Shown here one piece after another: positions 1 through 7,764 of a stretch of DNA of 11,182 nucleotides. The stretch's first letter is position 1, and each line of letters begins with the position of its first letter. The stretch is from Larix sibirica. Taxonomy: Eukaryota; Streptophyta; Pinopsida; Pinales; Pinaceae. Where the stretch lies: the NCBI GenBank assembly GCA_004151065.3, contig NWUY0300052428.1, positions 16,324 through 27,505 of the forward strand. The letters are read 5' to 3'. Under the pieces are notes generated by a model, which searched no databases, was not told the origin of the DNA, and saw nothing but the letters and a program-made list of their open reading frames with translations. The position numbers and the translations under genes were made by a program.

Positions 1-930
1 TGAGGGTTTAATTCTCTTACTAAATCATATTCTTGACTTCTTTCCTCATAAGGGAGAGGCATAAACATAATACAACCCATATTCCGATACCACAATGTAA
101 GGTCTGTAGAAATATATCGTGTGCCACGTGACTCATCAACTTCTTCAATCTCATCATCCCATTGATTATTTCCACATTCATAGACATGAAAATACCACCA
201 AATGCTAACTCACCCCTTCCAAAGGTGTTTTCTACCCCATCTTTGGTTTCTTCTATGGTTCTCAATATATGCAAATCATCTTACCATCTAAGTTTGGTAT
301 GGAGGTGTAAGATAAATCCATTTTTATATGTCCACCCAAACTTGCTAACCATTTCCTACACAAAATCATCTCGTAGACTGGAGGAAGGTCAATCACTACT
401 ACATACATTAATGTCGAAATGTCAAGGCATACGAACAAGTCATCTCTCAAATTATTTGTCAATCCATGAGCTTGAACTTGTCATGAATATATCCCACACA
501 CATTTCAATAAGGTCTAGTGATTTCCAATCCCATAGCTTGCATAACCTTGAGGAGCATGATATTCATGGAGGTCCCCGAAGCAAGCATATAGTTGTGTAA
601 AAGGATCCCTTGTATTTGAAGTGTGATTTAAAATGGTTGATGCCCTCCATTCTTACGCTCGCATATAACACTTTGAATCATAATTGGAGGATCATCAACC
701 TTTTCATCCTTCTTACTAGATATAACATTGTTACTATTGGGTGTTTCAGCTTGCACACTCGTTCATGTATGGCAAGGGATACTATCAAAGAATTTAACAA
801 CTTGACTCTTTATAGATGGTATTTTGACCAATTTAGTTAATGGAATGTTTTTTGAAACATTTTTGAGTTCCTTCTCAATGTCAATGTTCAATTCAATGTC
901 ATGAGGAACTATACTTGGGTTATGCCTTTC
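1..930 (-). pseudogene. Retropepsin-like protease and Gag-protease linker, decayed
   Basis: Retropepsin would cleave the Gag-Pol polyprotein inside the particle. The linker (about 930 to 620) is acidic and Lys/Asp-rich. The N-terminal protease lobe lies near 600-530 and reads LASGTSMNIM, where family members usually have Asp-Ser/Thr-Gly. The Asp position is Ala here (codon 580-582), so the catalytic residue is lost. The C-terminal lobe (462-262) reads VVVIDLPPVYEMILCRKWLA and then SLGGHIKMDLSY, the usual end of this protease type. In-frame TGA and TAA codons interrupt it near 615, 515, 495 and 265. It lies in a different frame from Gag upstream, either from an original frameshift or from mutation. 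The tail (274-20) is open in yet another frame and only weakly recognisable. Confidence 0.72.
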
Positions 931-997
931 GGTTATTAATTTGTCCTTGGTATTCTAAGGCAAACTATGTTTTTCTTGTAAGAGTACACCTCTAGGT

Positions 998-2578
998 TCA
1001 TCCCTCTTCCTTTGGTAAGCCTGTGTTTTCCTTTGTCATTATTTGCAGGGGGATCAATTCTATCGACATAAGAGTGTTCTCCCTAGTTTCTTCTTCTTCT
1101 TTGTCATGCATATAGAGAACATGACCAAAAGCATCCTCTGAATCATAATCGTTTATAAAATTGATGTTTTCGGGAGGATCCTCCAACCCTTGATCTTCAA
1201 CATAGGTGCAACCAAATTCATCGTGATTGTCATGGAAAGTGTTGCACCAGTTGGATATATTCACACCTTGATGATTTGGTGGAATGGAGGGTTCCCTATC
1301 TTCTTCATTTAACGGTCTCTTCTAGTAATTCCATGATGGATTTTGACCATATGGATTCTTATATTGATCATGACCACCATTATTCAATTTCATTAGGTAT
1401 TAAGTGAGGATATTCAAGTTCTTCATCATCCCATTCATTGATTCAAACTATGAAGGGCTTGGCTCACTAACATGTTATTTTACCTGTCTTGATTTAGGCT
1501 CAAGCTTAGATGAAGAAGCCCTAGACATTTCAAAAAAGAAAATTTTACTCATCGAAGAAATGTTTACTTCTGCTTTCTTAGCATTTGCTTTGGAATCTTT
1601 TAAGGTAATGGGATTCTTTTCTTTGAACAAAAGACCCATCCATCTGTCAAATGAATTCAGGTGATGGATTAGGATAGCTTGGTCTTTTGGTTTGATATCT
1701 TCAAGAATACTAGATAGGACCTTTTCAAAATGGAGATTAAATTCATAGATGGTTTCATTCTCCTTATTTTTTATTTTGAATAATTGTTTAAAGATAAATA
1801 TGCCATCCACCTTTACCAACCATTCATTGATTAGTAATTGTGTAAACATGTCATATCCAGTAACGGGTTCAGGTGGCAATCAATTGAACCATTTCCCGAC
1901 ATCACCTTCTAATGATGCATAAAAACCCCTCATGTAAACATCCTCATCAATATCATTAATATATTTTGTATGTTTCCATAGGAGATCTAGATGCTCTTCG
2001 ATTTTTATAGCACTGCTTCCACTAGAATGGGGTATCTTTTTAGCGTACCTGTTAGGCATATCATGTGGTGCACTGACAATTTGGGGAAAATCAAAAGGAT
2101 ACGCTTGTTTTGTCTTCCCAAACCGTTAGCTAGGAACTTGGGGAGGATTTTTTTGGTTACCCCCTAGATTTACACCCACCGTTGTATTAGATTGAAGATT
2201 TGATGGGTTGATATGAGAAGGAGGACTAAATAGCAAACTCAATGACCCTTGAGAATTAGAAATTTTCCAAATTAAATTAGATGATTGGGTCTTATGATAT
2301 TTTCTATTTCGATTAGGATTTCGGGTGAAATTTAAAGGATTCTTCTTATTATTCTTGGAGTTTATGATATTGTATGGATGGGATCGCTCCTCAATGGAGT
2401 CACGATGTGGAGTCTCTAGATGAATGAAATTACTTTTCACCAAAAGATATGTCGTTGAAATGGTGGGGGGAAAGAGATGAGTGAAATAGGATGGTGAAAG
2501 GTATAAACAATGAAAATAATCAACCATCTCCAAATCAAATTCTAGAAGTGATAAATCAAAAGATGACACGATTAGCAC
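998..2578 (-). pseudogene. Gag of element I (retrotransposon gag domain), decayed
   Basis: Gag forms the retroelement particle and binds RNA. A Pro/Asn/Ser-rich leader (2578-2126) precedes the capsid-like core (about 2060-1530). The core has EEHLDLLWKH, DVYMRGFYASLEGDVGKWF, a downstream Asn-Glu-Trp, then IYEFNLHFEKVLSSI and a final KNPITLKDSKANA segment, which match the order of conserved blocks in plant Ty3/Gypsy Gag. Near 1262-1220 a Cys/His run (WCNTFHDNHDEFGC) looks like a worn CCHC knuckle. An acidic tail follows to 998. The frame does not change from 2578 to 998. Stops occur at 2126 (TAA), about 1880 (TGA after KWFN), 1475, about 1450, 1400, 1325 and 998. The true start codon is not clear, because the leader is poorly conserved. 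Confidence 0.8.
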
Positions 2579-2608
2579 ACACTCATAAAAATCCTAAGGA
2601 AGTCTCTA

Positions 2609-2628
2609 CCTCCCCCGCAATGCCACCA
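2609..2628 (-). other. Primer-binding site of element I (tRNA-Asp-like)
   Basis: The minus strand reads TGGTGGCATTGCGGGGGAGG, starting four A/T bases after the LTR end. Sixteen of 20 bases agree with the complement of the plant tRNA-Asp 3' end as I know it (TGGCGCCGTTGCCGGGGA and following bases), which primes reverse transcription in many Tat/Athila elements. Its position just inside a TG...CA LTR fits the role and shows that LTR A is the 5' LTR of element I. Confidence 0.68.
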
Positions 2629-2632
2629 AAAA

Positions 2633-3159
2633 TGTTATCGCAATTCTTGTAGAAACCCAAATAATTCATCCTATTCAGGACAACAGAGAAATACAGTTGC
2701 TAAATTTGTGACCCTCGAGGATCCTATCCCCCAAAATATATATTGGTGTTGGTGCAGATCTACTACGACCAAGGTTCACTCAATTAAACACCAACAAAAC
2801 CCTAAGATACCAACCCAAAAGGGGTCTATCCCTTCCAGCAACACCTGCGAAGCAGATGAGATCTCACCTGAAGTACCTATGGGAGTTGCAAGAACCAATT
2901 TTCTATAGTACTGAAGGGGTGTGACAGGAACCCAACAACCATAACATCCTTAACCTTGACAAAGAGATTTACTTAACACTTCGCAGAATTGCATACATCT
3001 AAAATCTTAGTTATCTGTGACATATATTCATTCACGCACCATTCATACACACGGGTCATCAATTATTCAGCAATATGCGGCATATAAAAATAAATACAAC
3101 ACATCATCACGGGAAACATACATATTAGACACCAGATGTAATGTGGAAACCCAAACNCA
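2633..3159 (-). repeat. LTR A, 5' LTR of element I
   Basis: This 527-bp segment begins TGTTATCG and ends NCA on the plus strand, giving TG...CA ends on both strands, although the base next to the terminal CA is ambiguous (N at 3157). The inner end is four bases from the primer-binding site. The outer end is set by two facts: alignment with LTR B stops here, and element II coding begins at the next base. An AT-rich TATA-like stretch at 3081-3095 (minus-strand promoter sense) sits at a similar place to TATA-like bases at 7316-7329 in LTR B. About 118 bp at the left end (2633-2750) has no clear partner in LTR B. Confidence 0.75.
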
Positions 3160-3990
3160 GTAAGCTTTCCTATAGTCTCATCATCCCAATAATCACCATA
3201 TTAGCGAATTTAGGATTTTCACTTGAACCATTATTTACCTTCTTTGTCTTCAAGGGCTGCAAGAATTTATCACATTTGACTTCAAGGCCCTCCAGTTATC
3301 ATCTTCCTTCTATTTCTGGGATATTCACATCCCTCAGATCATCATCTGGGTCACTAGTAATATTGTAACATTCCATTGAATGCTCAAGTGTCGCAGTCCA
3401 CTGTAGCAGATTATATAGATGCACGGGTATTTATTCATAAATTTTGGCCTTAATTATCTACAAAGATGCATCCATTGACAGGTTGTCATCTTCATAACTA
3501 AATGTCTTTCTGAACATGATAGCCAAATTTTCCCAATATGATGTACCTTGTCGTAGTTCCAAATATGTATAACAGCTTTGCAGTATAGTATCCAAGGTAT
3601 GAATGAACATGTGGACCCACTCTTGTTTAGGTACATGTTCCCATTCTCTGGTGCATAATGCCAAATGATCTACAGGACTAGTTAACCCATTATAATTTTC
3701 ATGCTTGTAGTATATACCTTCTTCAAATTTGACTTCCAGTAGCTTTTTACACTATGACCAAATTTGTATCTTTTACTCATGGTTATCCCACCATCTTGCC
3801 ACAGTAGCTTTCAATACTACATCTAAAGCTAATATTCATTGTTGTTCAGGTACTTTTACTTCAAAATAAAAATGAAAACATCTAAGTTAGGAAACCCATC
3901 ACAAGTAGGAATATTACAGACCTCGTTTCCAACCCAGTAAAGTGATCCGGTAACATGAGCACACCTTGTGGAAACTTCATGTAGTTTGTT
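3160..3990 (-). pseudogene. Post-protease Gag-like domain of element II, cut by LTR A
   Basis: After the protease the frame carries LHEVSTRCAHVTGSLYWVG, then a stretch with ALDVVLKATVARWWD, an Arg-Glu-Trp-Glu segment, EWVHMFIHTLDTI, LELRQGTSYWENLAIMF and an acidic CYNITSDPDDDLRDVNIPE. It ends with ENPKFAN and, after a frameshift near 3215, GDYWDDETIGKLT, which stops exactly at the LTR edge. In related retroelements, as I recall them, this region lies between protease and reverse transcriptase. Its Trp-Trp and Trp...Phe spacing resembles a retrotransposon Gag/capsid helical domain, so it may be a second capsid-like unit, which is inference. There is another frame change near 3865 and many stops. 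Confidence 0.6.
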
Positions 3991-4977
3991 CCGTTATTTT
4001 TCTAATTATTATCCCGAATTTGAGGAGTAGGAACTAACACTTCTCCAACTCAAGGTACCATCAGCAGTTGGGTTAACATAATCATCCATTCGTGAAGTGA
4101 CCTTATAGATATCGTCTAAGTATCCAGTATTCTATTCCTCTTGGACATGTTTGATATACCTTGGACCATCCAAAGGATCCAAGGGTGCAACAACTCTAAT
4201 ATCCCCTCCTTCAAATGTCATTAACCTTTTCTTAATATTTATGATTGTTTGATTCTTAATGGTGCAATAAATACCAAGCAATGTTGGATAGGGGTTAGTT
4301 TCATCTATAATTTCTATAACTTCAAAATCAACATAGCTTCATAATCCATCTATGTCAACATGGACACCCACCATTCTCCCAAAAGGTATAACTTTCTATT
4401 GATTAGATCATCGTAACTAGAAAGATGACCATACCAGCTAAGGTTTCCCCATAGCTTCCCATGTTTGTTTAGTGATAGCATTCACATCTAACCCCATATC
4501 TAAAATAATAAAATCCATGTCGAAGTCCCCAATCTGTGCACTAAGTCGTAGTTCCCTCCCTGTTCTTATCCTCTTTTGCAAGTTATTTAAAGTCTTTTCT
4601 TGAGGAATTTCTTTTTCGGATTCATCAATTAAACTCTGCAATTCTCTTAAAGCGGTTTCATCTTGTACCAAGTCTAGATAAGTTTTTAGAAAGTTCTTAA
4701 GTGTACTAACCTTTCCTGAGCTTCGCTTTGGAGCGGATCGATCAAAGCAAATTGTAATGTCATATATAGGAATTTCGTTAAATACTGGGGTTGTAGATGT
4801 CGAAGATCCTTTCCGATTTGCAGTGAATTCCTTCCTTGCATCCGCAAATGTTTTTTTCCTTTTGAACATCGAATGGAACTGTTCATTGTGGGGCCGGTCT
4901 GATTCTAGGAGCATGTGGATCAATACATATTTCTTCATCATCTCCAATCGAAACTCCTCTTCTTGTAACAACAGCAA
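3991..4977 (-). pseudogene. Protease region of element II, decayed
   Basis: The N-terminal part (4977-4640) is a charged linker with KKTFADARKEF. The protease-like core has LSAQIGDFDMDFIILDMG, with the likely catalytic Asp at 4498-4500, followed by ITKQTWEAMGKP. This lineage appears to use an Asp-Leu/Met-Gly form in place of Asp-Ser/Thr-Gly. The second half (about 4380-4060) keeps VIPFGRMVGVHVDIDGL, DFEVIEIIDETNPYPTLLGI and TFEGGDIRVVAPLDPLDG, typical of retropepsin-like domains. One frame holds from 4977 to about 3870, broken by stops at 4438, around 4415-4385, at about 4345, 4155 and 4010. The product would mature the element polyprotein. The gene cannot be functional. Confidence 0.75.
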
Positions 4978-5074
4978 CAGTTGGCTACTCTTGTCTTGGT
5001 TCTGCTGAGATCTTTTGGAAATTCTGGTTCTGGATCTTATTTCAATTATGATTTCCCTTCACCTTGCTCCTCAC

Positions 5075-6480
5075 ATTTCATTCTATAAGCATCTACTATT
5101 CGTTGTATGAGCAACTGATATGCTCAACATTCCTTCTCATCATGGCCAACTAATCAACAAAATTTATAGAACAGGTTTTGTGGAGTACTTACAATTTTCT
5201 GCAATAGGTAGCATTCTTCTGGTCAAAGTCCCGTTGTTTGACATATCTTACACCAGGATCCAACTCCAAGGTTCAACGGATTGGGAGCTCCAATAGCTAT
5301 ATAGTCCTGAAATGTTGTGAATTGATCTTTAGAATGACCCTCCTCCTTACATATGGTACACCAAACATATTCTCTTTTGTCCTTTCCTTTCTTGATATCT
5401 TGGATTTGTAATGACAGGTTCACTAGCTATGAATGGATTTGAGCCCTACCTTCTCTGGTATCTCTAACATGTGATGCTTTCAATTTCATAGCCAACTTAA
5501 GGGCCTCATTCTGCGATACGATCTTTTGTTGCATCAAAGGAACTCTAATATGTGGTAGCAAATTGGTTGTAAACCATTCTCTATCTTGAACATCAGTCAT
5601 CTCAAAGCTTACACGGGCCATCAGTGTCTTGAATCTCTGGTTGAAGTCCCAGACAAATTCATTTGTCGATTGCTTGATCTCTTTGAATTCAGTAATACAC
5701 CGTGATTCGTATTTTGGCTTCTTAAATTCATCTTTTAAGGCATCTTTAATTTATGTCGAAGTCTTCTGGGGTTTCCTAGTAGGTACCTTCAAATTTCATG
5801 AACCAATCCAAAGAGCGACCTCTAAAGTTCGTAATTAGTTGCGCTTTTTTTACATTGTCATCTTGCACTTACTTAAAAAACCATAATACATCACATAGAA
5901 ACCAAAGTTGTTCTAGGTCTTTTGACCCATTCCCGTGAAATATTGGCAATTTCATATCGTCCCCATCCATTTTTTTTCTCGGGGGTACTGGTTTATTTTG
6001 TATTACAGGGCCAACAGTTATAGTGGGATTCTTCATCGAAGTATTTTTCTAACTACCACTACTATTACTTGATTCTACAAACCGTGACAGGCTAGTATTT
6101 CTTACCTCAATTTATGGAGATGCACGCAGGGTCACAAGTATGTTGCAATGTCTATCCTAATCTGGTTCAACAGGATTGTCCTCAAAAGCGGGTTGGAATC
6201 CTTCCTCTTCATCCTCTTCTCTATCATAATATTCTTCTTCAATCCATGGTATTGGTTCGTAGTCCCTTCCTTCATCCACGCTGCAACCTTTTCCCTTCAT
6301 TGCAGTTCTCCTTCTCTTACTTCACCAAAATATTCTCCCACTTCGTAGTATACCACACTCTTCGTCTGTTTCGTTTTCTCCTTCCCTTTTCATGTCATCT
6401 TAATTCTTACAACATGCTCTCATACCATTCCCCACCGACATCCCAAACCACCGTGTACAAATAGATTACTTTTTAGATTC
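5075..6480 (-). pseudogene. Gag of element II (capsid plus three zinc knuckles), decayed
   Basis: An acidic N-terminal region (6300-6160, EEEYYDREEDEEEGFQ) leads through PVPPRKK to the capsid core, which starts near the ATG at 5970: MKLPIFHGNG, LWFLCDVLWF, DNVKKAQLITNFRGRSLDWF. After a frameshift near 5760 it continues with FKEIKQSTNEFVWDFNQRF, MTDVQDREWF, LLPHIRVPLMQQKIVSQNEA and then the zinc knuckles (5360-5127). This is a clear retrotransposon Gag with nucleocapsid, which would coat element RNA. The frame from 6939 to about 5760 is shared with the upstream ORF, so the two may once have been joined. Stops at about 6465, 6400, 6320, 6155, 6110, 6050 and 5870 and the frameshift rule out function. 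Confidence 0.8.
5127..5360 (-). other. Three degenerate CCHC zinc knuckles in element II Gag
   Basis: Knuckle 1 (5319-5360) reads CTICKEEGHSKDQF, with the last Cys changed to Phe. Knuckle 2 (5211-5252) reads CKICQTTGL, a stop, then PEEC, with the His changed to Leu. Knuckle 3 (5127-5168) reads YKFC, a stop, then LVGHDEKEC, with the first Cys changed to Tyr. All follow C-x2-C-x4-H-x4-C spacing, the nucleic-acid-binding motif of Gag nucleocapsids, and all are in one frame. Each has lost one metal ligand. Confidence 0.75.
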
Positions 6481-6540
6481 CATCTTCATAACCCCTTTTT
6501 CACAAAGCGACATTTTAATCCACAGTTTTAAGGATTTAAG

Positions 6541-6551
6541 GTACTTACCTC
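6541..6551 (-). promoter_or_regulatory. Splice-donor-like site after the upstream ORF
   Basis: The minus strand reads GAG|GTAAGTAC with GT at 6548-6547, a full match to the plant 5' splice-site consensus, about 15 bases after the stop of the upstream ORF and before Gag. No convincing pyrimidine-rich acceptor was found between it and the Gag core at 5970, so use as an intron border is speculative. Confidence 0.2.
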
Positions 6552-6555
6552 GCGG

Positions 6556-6939
6556 TCATTGGAAGAACTCCCTTTCAATAGTGTTGTAATATTTTATGGT
6601 GTCTACATCAAACTCTGTAATATACCCTTCTAATATACTATCCAACCAAAAATCAACAACGCAAGATACATTATTATTAACACCTTTAAGGGTTCGGACT
6701 AGCTCAGGTGTCCAAATCGTAGGCTCACTCTCTCGAAAGCACCTCTTTTGAAATTTTAACATTGCCAACCATTCAATCAATATAATAGGAAATTCTCCAA
6801 AGAAAACTTCATGAATGTCTAAGAACACATACTTACCCAACCATGTTTTTCCATCAATGCATGGATCTTTGTTCTATTTTTCCGCAAACTCTCTTATCTT
6901 TTTATCTATCCAATCCTGGATTTCGGGTTTAGTAAGATG
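6556..6939 (-). pseudogene. Conserved-looking ORF upstream of element II Gag, unknown role
   Basis: The frame opens directly beside the LTR B/primer-site region with LTKPEIQDWIDKKIREFAEK, meets a TAG near 6876, then runs open from about 6840 to 6556. It includes KYVFLDIHEVFFGEFPIILI, EWLAMLKFQKRCF, ESEPTIWTPELVRTLKGVNN, CVVDFWLDSILEGYI and YYNTIEREFFQ. I do not recognise a named domain. The composition (aromatic, amphipathic, well-balanced charges) is that of a folded protein and not a random frame. It shares the frame of Gag downstream, so it could be an N-terminal Gag extension or a separate leader ORF of element II. No ATG fits its start well. A sequence matching a splice donor lies just after its stop. 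Confidence 0.5.
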
Positions 6940-6966
6940 TCACATACTTCTTCAACACAGATCTCG

Positions 6967-6984
6967 ATCCCAACAACAGAACCA
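6967..6984 (-). other. Possible decayed primer-binding site beside LTR B
   Basis: The minus strand reads TGGTTCTGTTGTTGGGAT, five T/A bases from the inner end of LTR B. It resembles the tRNA-Asp complement TGGCGCCGTTGCCGGGGA, with most differences being C to T changes. Position and pattern fit a primer site worn by cytosine deamination, but the match is partial and could be chance. Confidence 0.4.
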
Positions 6985-6989
6985 TTTTT

Positions 6990-7388
6990 TGGCATAGATC
7001 TACTTCGACCAGGTTTCACTCACTTAAACACCAACAAACCCCAAGACATCAGCCCTTTTGGCATCACCTACGAAGCAGGCAAAGTCTCACCCAAGGTATC
7101 TATGGGAACTGTAGGAACCATATTTATGCAGTAATGAAGGGGTGCAACAAGAAACTAACAACCATGACATTCCATAGTTCGACAAAGCACATTACTTGAC
7201 AATTCATAGAATTACATACATCTTAGTTAACTAACTATGACAAAGGTTCATTAACCAAACAACATCCATATCATTCATACATCCACATCAGTTAACATTT
7301 ATTCAACAATATTCAGCTTATACAAGTACACAACACATTATATCATCATACACATTGACACGAGGTGTAACATGGAAACTCAAATGGG
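6990..7388 (-). repeat. LTR B, related to LTR A
   Basis: About 400 bp aligns co-linearly with 2751-3159. Shared blocks include AGATCTACTTCGACC/AGATCTACTACGACC, TTAAACACCAACAAA, the CGAAGCAG and CTCACC blocks, CTATGGGA, GAAGGGGTG, ACAACCAT, CAACACAT and TGTAA..TGGAAAC..CAAA. By eye roughly two thirds of bases agree, with several indels. The left end could be TG at 6990, followed inward by the possible primer site, or the repeat could extend to TGTCACA at 6938. The right end, set by the limit of LTR A, lacks a clean CA. It may be the 5' LTR of element II or an old solo LTR of the element I family. Confidence 0.65.
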
Positions 7389-7764
7389 AGAAAACCACGG
7401 AAGCGCTTTCTTTATTCATGAGTCGCAGTCAAAATAAGCACTTCATGTTTTACAATGACTTACAGATTTCTCCTTCTTTTACAATGGAGCTATGCACACA
7501 ACCTGTAGATCATGCGACTCTTATCCTTATAATATTTATCTTCGACATCCAAAAAATATCTCACCAAAGTATTGAACATCAATTGGCTAACTAATTCACT
7601 AACAGCCTCAAAACTCCCAACCCTTTACATATTTACAGGGTGCACACAACCTTCCTCGCTCCCAATACTCCACTCATAAATGTAACTGGAAAAAATTCCT
7701 AACTAACTCACTTAACTTTGTCATTGACATAATCAAAATACCCAATTTCCCGGAATCTCGACCG
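7389..7764. other. No recognisable gene; spacer between LTR B and long pseudogene
   Basis: All frames on both strands are short here, and the minus-strand continuation of the pseudogene to the right is broken by many stops. I see no tRNA, no clear repeat and no second copy of this stretch in the window. It could be the decayed 3' end of the long pseudogene, its 3' flank, or outer sequence of LTR B. Confidence 0.4.

Larger units (their letters stand above)
1..3159 (-). mobile_element. Element I: 5' part of a Ty3/Gypsy LTR retrotransposon
   Basis: Read on the minus strand, the order is LTR (3159 to 2633), primer-binding site (2628 to 2609), Gag (about 2578 to 998) and protease (about 930 to 1). 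This is the normal 5' order of a Ty3/Gypsy element. Reverse transcriptase, RNase H, integrase and the 3' LTR are not in the window and would lie to the left. A tRNA-Asp-like primer site plus this kind of Gag and protease points to the Tat/Athila side of plant Gypsy elements, which is inference from motifs only. Gag keeps one frame throughout, with damage limited to stop codons. The right edge abuts coding sequence of another element, so this copy looks like a nested insertion. Confidence 0.8.
3160..6984 (-). mobile_element. Element II: older Ty3/Gypsy element, internal region
   Basis: Minus-strand order is upstream ORF (6939-6556), Gag (about 6480-5075), protease (4977-3991) and a post-protease Gag-like domain (3990-3160). 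The next part expected, the linker to reverse transcriptase, is missing because the sequence changes to LTR A at 3159. Homology changes frame near 5760, between about 5080 and 4977, near 3865 and near 3215, and there are many stops, so it is more decayed than element I or the long pseudogene to its right. The Gag is a different lineage from that of element I, with three zinc knuckles instead of one. Its 5' LTR may be LTR B. Confidence 0.75.

Noticed and set aside
162-518. Plus-strand open frames such as 162-518, 610-840, 1404-1664, 6114-6464 and 9059-9444
   Set aside because: They lie opposite minus-strand Gag, protease or long-ORF coding and show no domain motifs. They are antisense shadows.
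1085-1105. TTC-rich microsatellite
   Set aside because: It is the reverse complement of a Glu-rich run in Gag (EEEE) and is too short to call as a separate repeat.
4686-4886. Second minus-strand frame over the element II protease linker
   Set aside because: It overlaps the longer frame 4438-4977, which carries the protease motifs.
2633-7388. LTR A and LTR B as the two LTRs of one element enclosing 3160-6989
   Set aside because: LTR A has a primer-binding site on its outer (lower-coordinate) side, so it is the 5' LTR of element I. No polypurine tract precedes it at 3160-3200, where Gag-like coding continues to the edge. The two LTRs also differ at about a third of bases and in length.
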